Shown piece after piece: positions 41,868 through 52,637 of a DNA stretch of 64,000 nt; within the stretch, counting starts at the first letter, position 1, and the number at the start of each line of letters is the position of its first letter. The notes under the pieces are model-generated. The model was not told where the DNA came from and did no database searches. It worked only from the letters and a program-made list of their open reading frames with translations. The DNA comes from Nitzschia sp. DOCU1. Its lineage: Eukaryota; Bacillariophyta; Bacillariophyceae; Bacillariales; Bacillariaceae. The stretch covers positions 930,001-994,000 of the forward strand of contig OX595999.1 of NCBI GenBank assembly GCA_951394045.1, given 5' to 3'. A program made the translations under genes and the position numbers.

Positions 41868-42267
41868 CTTTGTTATTGATGGTGGTTTCCAGGATCTTAT
41901 TTCACACAGTAGGCTCTTTTGTTTGTTGTTGCAATTTATGAGGTGGAAAAAGTTAGTGATCAGCAGAGGGCAAGGTCGGCGGGAAAGAACATTCGGAAGA
42001 AGCCGTCTCTCCCGTGGGAACTGCGCGAAGTCTCCGCTTTCTGCGATTCGATTCGCGCGACCCGATGGCTCGAAGTCGAATGTGTCGATCATTCTTCCAT
42101 CTCCTCGTGACTGACGACGGACTGACATCATTTTGAGAAATGGCATCTGCAGATGAGATCTCTTCGATTGCACCTGCATCCAGTGGTTCGTATTAACTCT
42201 CTTGTGACAGGAGCGCTATCGAAGTCGCAAATACACTTTGAACGCCAGTAGTTGCGCACAGTTGAAA
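41868..42267. promoter_or_regulatory. divergent intergenic region, glutaredoxin and CZIB-like genes
   Basis: 400 bp between two divergent start codons, so it should hold both promoters. No specific element identified. Confidence 0.4.
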
Positions 42268-42875
42268 ATGGTGCTGTTCTTGTTTTGCATGAAAGCGGAG
42301 ACCGAAAATATCGGGTGCGTCAAATTTGATTGGTGGCGGCACTGCGGTGAGAATCTTTGCTAACGTTGTGAGTTTTGCGGTATAGCTCCATCACATTGCG
42401 GAAAGATGCAAATCTCCGAATATCGGTCAAGAATCCATTGAGTGGCGATGAAGTGCGAGAAAACGTAGTCTTCAATCCTAGTGAGACCGTGGAACAGGAG
42501 GAAGGAGCTAGGGAACCACCTCATCATTTTACACTCAAGTGGGAAGGAAATAAGAAGGCGTCTATCTTGCAGGTTTTAGATGAGAAAGAGGCAGCGTCGG
42601 CCTTGAAGAAGAAAAAGTTCAAAGGAGACAAGCCGAGGGCCTACACAGGCGATGATAGTGGGAAATGGGTTCCCCTTCTTTGTATGGAATGTCGAGGTCT
42701 CGAACCATACGCGTTTCATCCGATGAAAGACGAGTTTGTCATCACCAGCGAATCCGGCTGTGAATTCAGTGAAGATATTGAACTAGGTGACCTAGAATGG
42801 GCGGATTATGATGCGGAGCATGACGTTCCAGTTTCAATAGATCAGCTGGAATTCAAGTTCGAAGCCGTATCATAG
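42268..42875 (+). CDS. CZIB/C1orf123-like (DUF866) protein lacking zinc-binding cysteines
   Basis: The model with exons 42268-42332 and 42386-42875 (53-bp intron, GTGGCG...TATAG with a CTAAC branch-like sequence) gives 184 aa in frame. The start MVLFLFCMKAETENIG matches the family N-terminus (LKAxLENVTNL), and the C-terminal half LLCMECRGLEPYAFHP and EDIELGDLEWADYD is strongly conserved. In human C1orf123 and relatives, two CXXC pairs bind zinc. Here the equivalent positions read ISVKNPLSGDEVREN and FTLKWEGNKKASI, with no Cys. The fold may therefore persist without the metal. The weak donor makes the first exon less certain than the second. It converges with the helicase gene, 35 bp apart. 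Confidence 0.75.
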
Positions 42876-42910
42876 GTTGTAGTTTCAGCATCGAAAGATT
42901 ATGGGCTTGC

Positions 42911-45583
42911 TCAAGTGGTCGTGTTGAAGAATTTGGGTGCAACCTCGGCAAGCCATTCTTCTCTAACCTGAGTGACCCCTCGGATATAAGTTTTCTTAGT
43001 CACAAGCAATTCCGTATAGACAACGCACTTTGGAGCTGGATTTCGCGAAAACAGCGTTGATGTGGGATGAATAGAAACTTCAGTGTTTCCGACTTTTGTC
43101 TTGTACCGTCCCCGAGTCGAAACCACGCTTCCAGATCCGCGTCCTTTGATTTCCTTCACGTTTGGAAGCCGTGCGGCTGCCTGCAGAAAAAGCCCCGCGC
43201 AAACGCATTTCAGAAATAGTTCTTGATCTTCTCCGCAGGAAGACTGAGTGTCCATTCCAATACCATTTTGCTCGACCGGGCGACCACAAATGGTCTTCAG
43301 TTGGTGGCGTACGTCATATGCTCGAACCAAGGATCGTCCACTGATAAAGTTTTGGTTACACCAATCCCCATGTAGCGACTTTGCGATCGTCCCAACATTT
43401 TGACCCGAGTGGGCCTTCAACAATTGCTTCTGGGCCTTTTTTCCCCCTGAGACAGCATAGACCGCCTCTTTTCGCCAGGCTCGGTAAACGTTTAGAAGGG
43501 TTGGTATGTCTCCTTCGTGACTTCGGAAACGGCGGTGAGCAGCAGCCGCTTTCGCTGCGAGACCTCCGTTATTCATTGATTCCTCTGCCCCGCTCCCGCC
43601 TGGACGGTACATTACGTTTTCAGCACTCAGCATAGAAACAGCAGTCAGCATCTCATCTGTACATCCATAGTTGGCGCTCTGCAAAAGCAAATGCGCGTAG
43701 ATCGGGTCCACTGGCAGCTTTGCCATCTTCTTCCCATATTCAGTCAACTCTAGTTGGTCATCCAGTGCTCCCAAGGCGTACAAGAGCTCACATGCCTTTT
43801 TGATACTTTGGCGGTTCGGGGTTGTCAAGTAGTCAAAGCTAGCGGGATTGTGAACTCCCATACCTTTGAGCATTAATACGACCTGCGCAAGATTCACACG
43901 AAGTATTTCTGGGACAGACGTCTCTTCCAATGAGACAAAGGCGTCTTCTGTGTACAATCGAAAGCAAACACCGGCAGATACACGTCCTGCTCTACCAGTT
44001 CGTTGCGCAGCCTGCGCCTGACTGATATCTTGTACCATCAAGCTTTCCATCCCAGTGGTTCCATTGAAGTCTCGAGTCTTGTGTTTCCCAGAATCGACCA
44101 CGTATCTAATCCCATCCAACGTAACTTGGTTGCAAAAAATTTAAAGTAAGAGCGATGATATCTGACTTGGATAGCACAAATGAAACCATAACCTTGATCA
44201 GACCTACCAGATGTTTCTGCAATGTTTGTGGACAAGATGATTTTTCGTAGACAGCCCCTCGGTTTGGGCGCAAACGCCATCATTTGCGCTTCCGATGGCA
44301 AAGCTGCATATAGGACACATATCATCACCCCATTGACGATCAGTCCTGCCTGTGTCGATATGTTGGCTCCCATCCCCTTTAAACTTTGAACAATATCTGT
44401 CCCTCCTCGTGCAGACTCGGTATGCATTAGAGTCTCCTCGAGTGTCTTGTCTTGTTCCAAGTGCCTTTTAATCAAAGCTGCCAGATCTGTAATCTCTTCT
44501 TGGCCGGGAAGAAAAATAAGAATATCTCCTTCGTCCGCATTTTGGTGTATTTGAAGCGCCGCCGCAAGAGCGGAATCTACATAGTCCTTGTAGGGTGCAA
44601 CAACAAATTCTGAGCTCCCCTCCGTAAGTGTTGAAAGTAATGTTCATACAAGTCGCTGTATCACCTACCTCTTGTGGCTCTTTTGTATATACAATCTGCA
44701 CTGGGAACATACGACCTGGTATTCGAATCGTCTCGGCTTGGGGGAAGAAGTTGGAAAATGTTTCCAACTCCAAAGTTGCCGACATAACAACCACCTTCAG
44801 AGGTTGCAAGTGCCACTCTTGAGCTCGTTGTCGCATCTTTCGCTGAATGCGCTGGTCCATCGTCTTATTTTCTGTATCTACCTGCTTGTTTGTAGCACGG
44901 CTGTTAGCACGAGCCCGCATCGCACGCCGAACCACGCCAAACAAAATGTCGGTCTGGAGGGACCGTTCATGAGCCTCATCCAACACAACGACCGCGTATC
45001 GACTCAGGAGCGGATCCATCATACTTTCTCGCAACAGCATACCATCAGTAGCATAGACAATGCGCGTCTGGGGAGTTGTACAGTCATCGAATCGAACTTT
45101 GTACCCCACAGCTGTTCCCAATCGACACCCTCGTTCTTCCGCGACTCGCTTGGCAACTGTCATGGCGGCCACCCGCCGAGGTTGAGTGACGCAAATACTT
45201 CGACCTAGCAGCGGCTGACCAGGTTTCCTAATACCCTTGGAGGAAGAGTAGAATTTGCCCGACTCGTCCAAGTAGGCTGGAATCTGAGTTGATTTTCCGG
45301 ATCCCGTTTCCGCTACAACCAAAAGGGCGTCTTTCTTGGTGAGAGAATCCACGATTTTCGAGTGAAACTGATAGACTGGGAGCTCCTTTCGGATCTTGGA
45401 CAATTCCGACTTTCTGCGCTGCAACAAAGCCCCATCAACATGGGGCGATGATGACTCGTGATGATGGTGGTGATCCTTTGGTTTCTTCTTTGGGGAGGAA
45501 GACGTTGGCGGTTGCGCGTCGTCGTCTTCAAACAACGAATCGATCGAGTTTTTTCGTTTCTTTTTCTTGTCGCTTTTTGTCAT
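42911..45583 (-). CDS. DEAH-box RNA helicase (DHX33/DHR2-like)
   Basis: Three exons, 45583-44669, 44619-44208 and 44124-42911, give 846 aa. Introns are 49 bp (GTAGGT...GGAG) and 83 bp (GTAGGT...CAAG). A Lys/His-rich tail precedes the motor. Helicase motifs in order: I AETGSGKS, Ia CVTQPRRVAA, II LDEAHERS, III MSAT, IV ILIFLPGQEEI, V STNIAETS-VTLDGIRYVVDSG, VI QRTGRAGR. Helicase-associated and OB-fold domains follow (LLYALGALDDQLELTEYGK, RNPAPKCVVYTELLVTKKTYIRGVT). Family members of this size remodel pre-rRNA or spliceosomal RNPs. Similarity to DHX33/Dhr2-type ribosome-biogenesis helicases is a guess from length and domain layout; a PRP-type role is possible. Confidence 0.92.
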
Positions 45584-46249
45584 GATTTCAAGGGTTCTTC
45601 TTCAACTTTGAGGCAATCCTGTCGTCTAGCAGACATGGGGGGTGTTTGTGGTGCAGATAGCTGGTTGTTAGTCACCAAAAGGCGGCAATGAGAAGAGGAC
45701 TGAATTGCCGAATGGTAGATTTCATGCATCGGTCACCATCATCTGCATCATGATTTTTGGGAAACACCAGCAGCTTTGGGCGGTTTCACTCGGAAATCAA
45801 ACAATTTTTTGGATTCCAAATTCCTGTATTGAGACGTGTCAGAAATTCACACGCTCATAACCTGTTTTGATCGCTGTGTGCCAACAGAACTTTTTCCAAT
45901 CGTGTTTGGGAAGGAGAAATTCGATTGGGAATCTGGGCCGATGATTCGATTCGAATCTCCACTACGGAAAGAAAGGCGAAGACGTCAGTGTCGTTGAAAC
46001 GGTCATTCCGTTGATGTTGTGCACAACAAAGAAATAATCTGGCATTGCGAAAGACAGAGACCAAAACATCGGTGAAACACCAAAGATACCTTGTATTTCA
46101 TATAGAGGAGTTGGAGGAACGAGCGCAAGTAGTCATCCTTGCTCCATAGTTCCACAACACAGTCTATTTTGTACGTGCCCGCGTCGCCGCGTGCATTACC
46201 AAGAAAGAGCTAATCCAACGAGGGGGAAACACAACCACCTTGGCCAATA
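45584..46249. promoter_or_regulatory. divergent intergenic region, helicase and EEP genes
   Basis: 666 bp between divergent start codons. A minus ORF at 45855-46064 has no domain. No defined promoter element found. Confidence 0.4.
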
Positions 46250-47272
46250 ATGAACACCTGGATATTTCGACCCTCCGTCATCTCGTTGCCGGGCTATCGG
46301 GAAGCGCACAAAGAAGCAAAATTATCACGAGGAACCTTCCTGGAGCAATATCAAACTGACAATGACCGGGCCACCAGACCCGCAACCGCGACAATTCCAC
46401 CCCGCTCGTCGGCCAAATTTCGAACTCTACAATGGAATTTAAACGGATGGCATGGTGATAGCGGCACCTTGAATGCTTCGGCATACGCCAAGCAAATCGA
46501 GGCAACGATTTTGCAAGCCGACGCCGATTGCATCATCTTGAATGAGTACCATTGGGATGACAAGGAGCGGGTGCATTTGCAATTCGAACATACTCTACGG
46601 GGATTGGGGTACTCGACACAACTTTGCGGAACGGTATGCTGTCCCACTTTTGTGGCGACACGATGGCATGTCACGAACAAGATGGAGTTGATATTGTCAG
46701 AAGAGCGCAGTGCCCTAGTCTTGAAGTTAATGGATGACGAGGGTCAGGATTTAACGGTCATTGGGACGCACCTTGATTTTCAAGATGGTCGGCAACGTTA
46801 CCAAGAGATGCAAACATTAATACAAGAACTGGTTTTCCAGGAACAAACATCTGGAAACCCGCAGGAGCACGATGATTGCTGCGACTCGGAAAACAGCAAT
46901 GACTTTGCTATTCGAGACACTACAAAAGTCATTCTCGCTGGCGATTTGAATCAGCAACGGGAGCGCGACTATAGTACAGAAGAGTGGAAATCTGTCATTG
47001 TGCCCAATATGATGCAGCGTCAAGCATGTCTCGATGATGGAGTCGATAAGCTGTTACAAAGTGAAGGATTTCGTTGCGCATGGGACGAACAACCAGCAGC
47101 ATCAGGAGGGAGTACCAAGAAGAATTGGGCCACGGCGCAACCGCCGTCGACGCACTGGTCTGGAACAATAGTTGATTACTCATACGGCCGAAACGTTCGA
47201 GCATCGGCGGTCTTTATCAGTCCCGCTGGGTGGTCAGACCACCGAATGACTGTGGCAGACTGGAACTGGTAG
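46250..47272 (+). CDS. endonuclease/exonuclease/phosphatase (EEP) superfamily protein
   Basis: Intronless, 340 aa from the ATG at 46250. EEP metal- and phosphate-binding motifs in order: LQWNLNGW (Asn), IILNEYHW (Glu, metal ligand), IGTHLDF, ILAGDLNQ (Asp-x-Asn), HWSGTIVDYSYGR, and the terminal SDHRMTVADW (Asp-His pair). The N-terminal 60 residues have no clear targeting signal. The family includes DNase I, AP endonucleases, sphingomyelinases and mRNA deadenylases; the sequence here does not fix which phosphodiester or phosphoester is cleaved. A long insertion rich in Asp/Glu/Asn (about residues 205-230) precedes the GDLN motif. Confidence 0.88.
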   Translation: MNTWIFRPSVISLPGYREAHKEAKLSRGTFLEQYQTDNDRATRPATATIPPRSSAKFRTLQWNLNGWHGDSGTLNASAYAKQIEATILQADADCIILNEYHWDDKERVHLQFEHTLRGLGYSTQLCGTVCCPTFVATRWHVTNKMELILSEERSALVLKLMDDEGQDLTVIGTHLDFQDGRQRYQEMQTLIQELVFQEQTSGNPQEHDDCCDSENSNDFAIRDTTKVILAGDLNQQRERDYSTEEWKSVIVPNMMQRQACLDDGVDKLLQSEGFRCAWDEQPAASGGSTKKNWATAQPPSTHWSGTIVDYSYGRNVRASAVFISPAGWSDHRMTVADWNW

Positions 47273-47616
47273 GCAAGGACATTGTTTTGTTTTTCGGGAA
47301 ACCTATGCACCTTGAATCCATGCCTACCACTACACGTGCAACGACGCCCAACTAGATCTCATAGAGAGAGAGAGGAAAAACAAGTACGCAACTAAGACAA
47401 TCATTTTTCATCCTGTGCAAAATCGTCCGTCGTATCGATGGGTCACTCTACTGTAGATGGGATGACAATTCTCCATCGATGGTGACGACTCCACAATGTG
47501 CACAGATATATGTGCAGATAATCCACTGAGCCAAGCATGAGGATGAAGGCGAAACAATAATACATTCTCTACTGTGATGTTGTCATTCTTTTGGCTTATC
47601 ATGGTGTGGTATATCT
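47273..47616. other. intergenic region upstream of the DUF4349-like gene
   Basis: 344 bp. A short GA run at about 47363. It might hold an unrecognised upstream exon of the DUF4349 gene, whose start looks truncated; none could be assigned. Confidence 0.35.
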
Positions 47617-48120
47617 ATGACGACAAGGAGCACAAAAGCCTTTACTGCGAGGGCCAAAGTATTGGAGGAATCTCGAGCATCACTCCAGACTCTTTTGGGA
47701 AGGGCAAACACTGTGGAGGAAGTGCTCATGTTGCAAAAAAAGTTGAATCGTCTTACACAAGAAGCTGAAAGTCAACGCCAACGTGCAAGTCGTCTCGTGA
47801 ACCAGGCAAAGTACAGCACACTGACTTTGCAAGCTAGGTTCTATCACACCTCAGCACCCCTCATCGATGACCTTGACTCGAAATGGACTCCGATGACTTC
47901 CATTAACAATGCTCTTGATGATCTGGCATCATTTTGTCGTGGAGTCATCGATGGGGTATTGTACCTCCTCGTTTGGATTATTCCCCTTGCCCTTGCCTGT
48001 CTTGGATTTGGTGCTGCATGTGCCTTTTGTTCTGAAGAGAGATCTCAAGGGGCCGAGAGGGGGTCCAATTGTGTTGCCACAAAGAATTTGATCAAGATGC
48101 CGGGAGTGGAAGACCCTTGA
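47617..48120 (+). CDS. DUF4349-domain membrane protein, short form
   Basis: 167 aa from the ATG at 47617. The first 70 residues match the second half of DUF4349: a helix TARAKVLEESRASLQTLLGRA, VEEVLMLQKKLNRLTQE (family: VxDVLxVExELxRVRxE), then QRASRLVNQAKYSTLTLQ. A linker and one membrane segment (GVLYLLVWIIPLALACLGFGAACAF) follow, and a short polar tail. Bacterial DUF4349 proteins are longer at the N-terminus, with a signal peptide and a first strand block that is missing here. So either an upstream exon is undetected or this is a truncated copy. DUF4349 is mainly bacterial; function unknown. Confidence 0.7.
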   Translation: MTTRSTKAFTARAKVLEESRASLQTLLGRANTVEEVLMLQKKLNRLTQEAESQRQRASRLVNQAKYSTLTLQARFYHTSAPLIDDLDSKWTPMTSINNALDDLASFCRGVIDGVLYLLVWIIPLALACLGFGAACAFCSEERSQGAERGSNCVATKNLIKMPGVEDP

Positions 48121-48234
48121 GAAATAGCTGGAATACTGCGGTTCTACCATTATTTGGTTCGAAGTATGACTATAGACATCTTCTTCACCCCCGAAATGAC
48201 TTCATCTAGCTCTTCTCTGTCGTCGGTATCATGC

Positions 48235-51200
48235 CTACGGGGTACCAATGGGGGCAGCAGGTACAGCGGCGTGCGATTCTTGCTCTGCTACTGGCTTTGG
48301 CAAAGCCGCCGGTGTATTCGCGGCGGCCGCGTTTGTTGCATGTGGCCCCACGGCTGCAAGCGCCGTGCTCGGCGTCGCCTTGGTGGGGATTGGCTTAACT
48401 TTCGACTGAACATTCGTATTTCCCGCAACGGAATCACTCACAGCAGGTCTTGTGAAAGATGGCACGGGGCTCGAAGATGCTGAGCCTGATGATGCCATAT
48501 TGAATGGCTTCCCGTTAATACTTGTACTGCCGGTAGTAGGTATCTCGGCCTGCGCTCGTTCAGGAAGTGGCGGCACCACCACGTCTGACTCGCCCTTTTC
48601 TCTTACCAGCGCCTCCAGTCCGGCCAACTGCGACTCAAGGAACCTCGAATGCTCATCCAATCGCTCCCGCATCCGTATCAAATGCTCAACTTTACCCCTC
48701 GTACAATAGTCTAGCAACGTATCCATAAACTTTTTCGGAATGACACGAACTCCAAATCGGCGCGAGATTTGCATGCATTCTCGGGCGCCTGGTTTGCGCC
48801 GTGGCACTTTAATTGGGCCGCTGTTGGGCTTTTCCTCTTCCGTCTCAGTCGGGATGTTGGCAATCGCCGCTTTCACCAGAGCGTGCACGTCAACTTGCAG
48901 GTTGGGCTCGGTTCCAGCCTTTGGAGCAGTTGCAGACCTAGCTACCTTTTTCACTGCCTTCGGGGCGGATGCAGCGGCGGAGGCTTTTGCTGGTTCCACT
49001 ATTGCTGCCGAGGCATCCTTGGACGACACCTTTGCAGTGCTGTCGTCCATCACTACCATTTCCGGGGCCACATCCGTCACTGCTGGTTCTACATGTTTTA
49101 TATCCGAAGATGGATGTGGCTCAGACTTGGTTTCTTCAATCGTTCCAGTCGTAGCGGGCGATTCATCGGCTGGGGCTGGAGGTTCAGAAGCCACTTCAGT
49201 TTCCGGAGCGGCTAACGCAGCTTCTGGTTCTGTTGGTTCCGGCTCGTCCACTTCCATAACATCTACTACGGGAAGTACAGGGGCTGGAGGGTGGAGAGGC
49301 TCTTGCTTGGCTGCTGAAATCCCAGGTGGTTCGATAACTTTCGTGCGGACCGGCAATCCGTCACCCGTATCTTCCGACAGCTCGTCGTCGTCGATGCCAT
49401 GGCCAGTGTGTTCCATCACAGATGCTTCCTCGTGGCCTGCCATATCTTCTTCCGTTCCCATCGTTGCGTCACCCGCACTATTTATATCACCTCGGGAGGC
49501 TTCCTCTTCGGTACCGGACTGGGATGCGTCACTTAGGTTGTCGGTCCTGGAGCCGCCGTCGGTGTCGCTCTTCCTGGTTGTCCGCAAATGCTGCTCGCCT
49601 TCCTCCATTTCATCATGGAAAGAGCTGCGTTTGACGACGCGTCCGCTGCGGCTGATCTTAAGAGGCTGTTCAGGTGGTGTCTGAGATGCTTGCTCAGACG
49701 AGCTGTTCCCAGAATCGGTCCGAGCCTTCTTGCTCGTGGACGACGACGCCTCCGCTTTGCGAGTAACTGGGGAAATCGACCTCTTGTTAGACGATCCTGG
49801 CTTTGGACCTGGCTTTTTGCGAGTGGGCGCCGGCGTAACGTTGTTGGAAGGTGGGTTTTTGGGTGGTCGCCCTCGCTTACGGGGAGTAGGAGTAGCCACT
49901 TCTGTGGGAGAAGATGCAACCAACACCTGCTTGTTTTTCGGCGGACGCCCACGTTTGCGAGGAGTAGGTGTCGGGTCAGTAGGGGGTGGCTGGGGGGATT
50001 TGTTTTTGGGTGGACGTCCACGCGGTCTTCCCGTGGACGTTTTGATCACTGCCTTTGGTGTGCTCTTTGGCGGAGTCTTTGGGGTGCCCTTGGAGCTGCT
50101 GCCCGGAGTAGATTTCGGCGTTGATGGCCTTTCCTTCTTTGTCGATGTGGAGCGGGTTGACGTGGGTGTGCCGCTCCTTGTGGGCGATGAAGACAAACGA
50201 CGTGTCGAAACCTTCAGTTCGGTCGATGCAGCAGCCTTGCAAGACGGACAAAACCAGTTTTTGGAGATAGGGACTGACGCGAGCGGGGGCTTCAAGCAAA
50301 AGGTATGGTACTCTTCATCACACTGATCACACAGTAAAATCTTTTCTTTTTCGTGCTTGCCAAAGCAGATTCGACATGCGCAGAAGACACAAACGGGGAT
50401 GTTGGGATCGTCGCGGCAAAAACTACACCAGATAGACTGCTTGTCTTCTGGCTTGTCACTTTTGTCTTCCGCGTTCCGTTTACTGGCCGCCACCGGTGAA
50501 GGATACTTCTTCTCTTCTGAAGCTAGGTCGACCTTTTCCCCTAGTGTTTCTGGCTTCGTGTCCCGGGAGGAAGCTTCCTTCGTCTCCTCTCCCTCCTTTT
50601 CTGCGGAACGCCGGCGTCGTGACGGTGACGTCTTGTCCTTCGCTTGGTCGTCATCGCTACTACTGTCATCCCCGTCACTGTCCTCTTTTGTTTTTACAAA
50701 TGGGTCGTCTGTCTTCCATCTTGAATCGGGCCCAACTTGTGGGTCGTAGAGAATGGGCTGCCTACGAGGACGCCGGCCTCGTCCAGTTGGCTCACTGGGA
50801 TCCACCTTGAACGCAGGAGATAAAGCATCTGAGATTTTGTAGAGCGCCAAGTTTTTACGCCTCTTAGGTTCGTCCTCATTCGTTATTGAGTTGGAATGCT
50901 TTTCTGTCTCGGTGGCTGAGCCCGGTTCCTCGTCTTCATCCGGGGCCTTCGAAGCCGTCTCCTTCTTAGGCGAACTATCTTCTTTGTCATCCTTCTGCGT
51001 GTCATCTTTCGAGTCACCGTCGTCATCTCCCTCTGAATCGTCTTCTCGTTGCTTTGTATTTCTCAACCGACCCATATGTCTCACTGCTGCAGCGGCAGCC
51101 TTCCAGACTTTGGAGTGTTTCTTGTAATCGCCAGCGTTGCCTCCAAGGACACAGTAGGCACAAGACCAGTCTCCGTCGGGCAATTCCTCGAGTCTTGGTC

Positions 51201-51759
51201 GCACACAGTCCAAGTGAAATACCAAAGTACATGTACTACAGCACAAGAGTTCTCCACCGAGATTGCAAACATCACACTCGTCGTTGTGTTGGTTCAAAAA
51301 TTCCTGAGAATCCATCGATTCAATCGTCTTTTCTTCTTCTTCTCCTTCCGGTTCTTCCTTATTGCCAGCACCCTCTTCGTCATCATCATTGTTCTCGCCG
51401 CTATCACTACTACTACTGCTGCTGCCGTCACTATCGTCGTTTTCTCCCAGGACGTATTCGTAAAACGCAATGGCGTGTTCGGCATGTGATTTACGGCCTG
51501 GTCCGGTCCGTCGTTCGTAGTTGCTGCACAAACGATAATAAGGGAAGACTCGGTGAGATGCATGCACGTTTCTTCCTCGTTCAAAAGGCTTCAACATCAT
51601 CCATATGACGTACCGAGCGGATTTCAACTGCTGAAGCGTCTGTCGCAGCATGGCATCTCGCTTTTCCACATCCCCCTGAAACGACTTGAGCAAGGCTTGT
51701 GCCCGATCTTCCCACGTTTCCGGACGAGGAGCCGGGCAAAGATATTTTTTCGTCACCAT
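48235..51759 (-). CDS. large PHD-finger/AT-hook chromatin protein
   Basis: Intronless, 1174 aa from the ATG at 51759. PHD1 at residues about 161-203 (CDVCNLGGELLCCSTC...FHLDC...WSCAYC) and an extended PHD2 at about 454-508 (WCSFC, CVFCACRICFG, LLCDQCDEEYHTFCLKPP, WFCPSC). Three AT-hooks (RGRPPKN or RGRPPKNK) lie at about 578-586, 601-609 and 627-635, spaced by Pro/Thr linkers. The rest is acidic or Ser/Pro/Ala-rich and probably disordered, with a conserved-looking block near residues 1000-1075 (RRFGVRVIPKKFMDTLLDYC). PHD fingers read histone H3 tails and AT-hooks bind the minor groove, so a nuclear chromatin-reader role is likely; complex partners are unknown. Confidence 0.93.
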   Translation of the reverse strand: MVTKKYLCPAPRPETWEDRAQALLKSFQGDVEKRDAMLRQTLQQLKSARYVIWMMLKPFERGRNVHASHRVFPYYRLCSNYERRTGPGRKSHAEHAIAFYEYVLGENDDSDGSSSSSSDSGENNDDDEEGAGNKEEPEGEEEEKTIESMDSQEFLNQHNDECDVCNLGGELLCCSTCTLVFHLDCVRPRLEELPDGDWSCAYCVLGGNAGDYKKHSKVWKAAAAAVRHMGRLRNTKQREDDSEGDDDGDSKDDTQKDDKEDSSPKKETASKAPDEDEEPGSATETEKHSNSITNEDEPKRRKNLALYKISDALSPAFKVDPSEPTGRGRRPRRQPILYDPQVGPDSRWKTDDPFVKTKEDSDGDDSSSDDDQAKDKTSPSRRRRSAEKEGEETKEASSRDTKPETLGEKVDLASEEKKYPSPVAASKRNAEDKSDKPEDKQSIWCSFCRDDPNIPVCVFCACRICFGKHEKEKILLCDQCDEEYHTFCLKPPLASVPISKNWFCPSCKAAASTELKVSTRRLSSSPTRSGTPTSTRSTSTKKERPSTPKSTPGSSSKGTPKTPPKSTPKAVIKTSTGRPRGRPPKNKSPQPPPTDPTPTPRKRGRPPKNKQVLVASSPTEVATPTPRKRGRPPKNPPSNNVTPAPTRKKPGPKPGSSNKRSISPVTRKAEASSSTSKKARTDSGNSSSEQASQTPPEQPLKISRSGRVVKRSSFHDEMEEGEQHLRTTRKSDTDGGSRTDNLSDASQSGTEEEASRGDINSAGDATMGTEEDMAGHEEASVMEHTGHGIDDDELSEDTGDGLPVRTKVIEPPGISAAKQEPLHPPAPVLPVVDVMEVDEPEPTEPEAALAAPETEVASEPPAPADESPATTGTIEETKSEPHPSSDIKHVEPAVTDVAPEMVVMDDSTAKVSSKDASAAIVEPAKASAAASAPKAVKKVARSATAPKAGTEPNLQVDVHALVKAAIANIPTETEEEKPNSGPIKVPRRKPGARECMQISRRFGVRVIPKKFMDTLLDYCTRGKVEHLIRMRERLDEHSRFLESQLAGLEALVREKGESDVVVPPLPERAQAEIPTTGSTSINGKPFNMASSGSASSSPVPSFTRPAVSDSVAGNTNVQSKVKPIPTKATPSTALAAVGPHATNAAAANTPAALPKPVAEQESHAAVPAAPIGTP

Positions 51760-52235
51760 GATATTGGTTGACTGCCTCTACTGTATGGTTAGACAGACAC
51801 CGGCTTTGGACTGTCCAATGGAGAATGTGTTGCTAAGTTGCAATGTTGTGGTTGCAGCGACGACAAAACAGGAGAGACCCGATTGGATTTCCTCGTCTTG
51901 CTTTTTTCGCGTCGTTGAGCTCCCAGCAACGGGTACCGGACAGACGGGCCTGCAAAGCAGTCGACTGATGTGTCGATTGGGTCATCATTTACATACCGGT
52001 AGTTTTGTCTGTCACGCAAAATCCAGACCGTTGATCAAGGGATTCATTCTACTACCACTACTATGAATATTGATTCTGGAGACCGCGGGAACTATGATAA
52101 GGCCTGCTGTTTCATTGACCCTGAAAAGGAGAAGCAGCATATGATGCCGTCGTCCACTCGCATGTGGTGGTATGGATACACTTGAAACCCACGACAACTG
52201 CCAGGACACGCCGGATGCAATCTTAAAGGGAAACT
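51760..52235. other. intergenic region upstream of the PHD gene
   Basis: 476 bp between two minus-strand genes. No gene or repeat supported. Confidence 0.4.
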
Positions 52236-52637
52236 CTATGACAAATCCACATCTTGTGCAAGCTTTTCCATATATTCATCATTTTCCGCACTGTCTTCGG
52301 CATTGACGAAACCCTTTTCACGACATACGGTTTTGAGTGCCTTGCTGTATTCGGGAGGAAACTCGTCTTCTTCCTCGTAGTAGTATTGTTCAGCCTTTTC
52401 TGTCAGCGTGTTGGTCATGATCAGACGCGTCACTGAGGGAAAGTAAATAACGGCATCCTTCATAACATCGTAGTATTTTCGTCTGTAGGCCAGCTCCTTA
52501 GCCGCTTTCCGGACGGCTTCGAGCGCTGCAGGCTCAAACTCTTCTTCGAGAGCGTCCCAGCAGTAGTCTTCAGCTGCCTTTATTATCTTATCCAGTTCTT
52601 CCTTCAAGAGGGCTTCTGTCTTTTCTTTCTCGCTCAT
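52236..52637 (-). CDS. conserved-looking acidic helical protein, 133 aa
   Basis: Starts MSEKEKTEALLKEELDKI at 52637; a longer frame to 52721 exists but its first codon is not ATG. The sequence is predicted mostly helical and acidic, with a YYYEEEDEFPPEYSKAL segment and an EKLAQDVDL end. No signal peptide, membrane segment or known motif. I do not recognise the family. It is divergent from the plastid protein at 53013, sharing a 375-bp promoter region. Confidence 0.65.
   Translation of the reverse strand: MSEKEKTEALLKEELDKIIKAAEDYCWDALEEEFEPAALEAVRKAAKELAYRRKYYDVMKDAVIYFPSVTRLIMTNTLTEKAEQYYYEEEDEFPPEYSKALKTVCREKGFVNAEDSAENDEYMEKLAQDVDLS

Noticed and set aside
48452..51608. Several plus-strand ORFs up to 314 codons opposite the PHD gene
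   Set aside because: Low-complexity antisense shadows of Glu/Ser/Pro-rich coding sequence.
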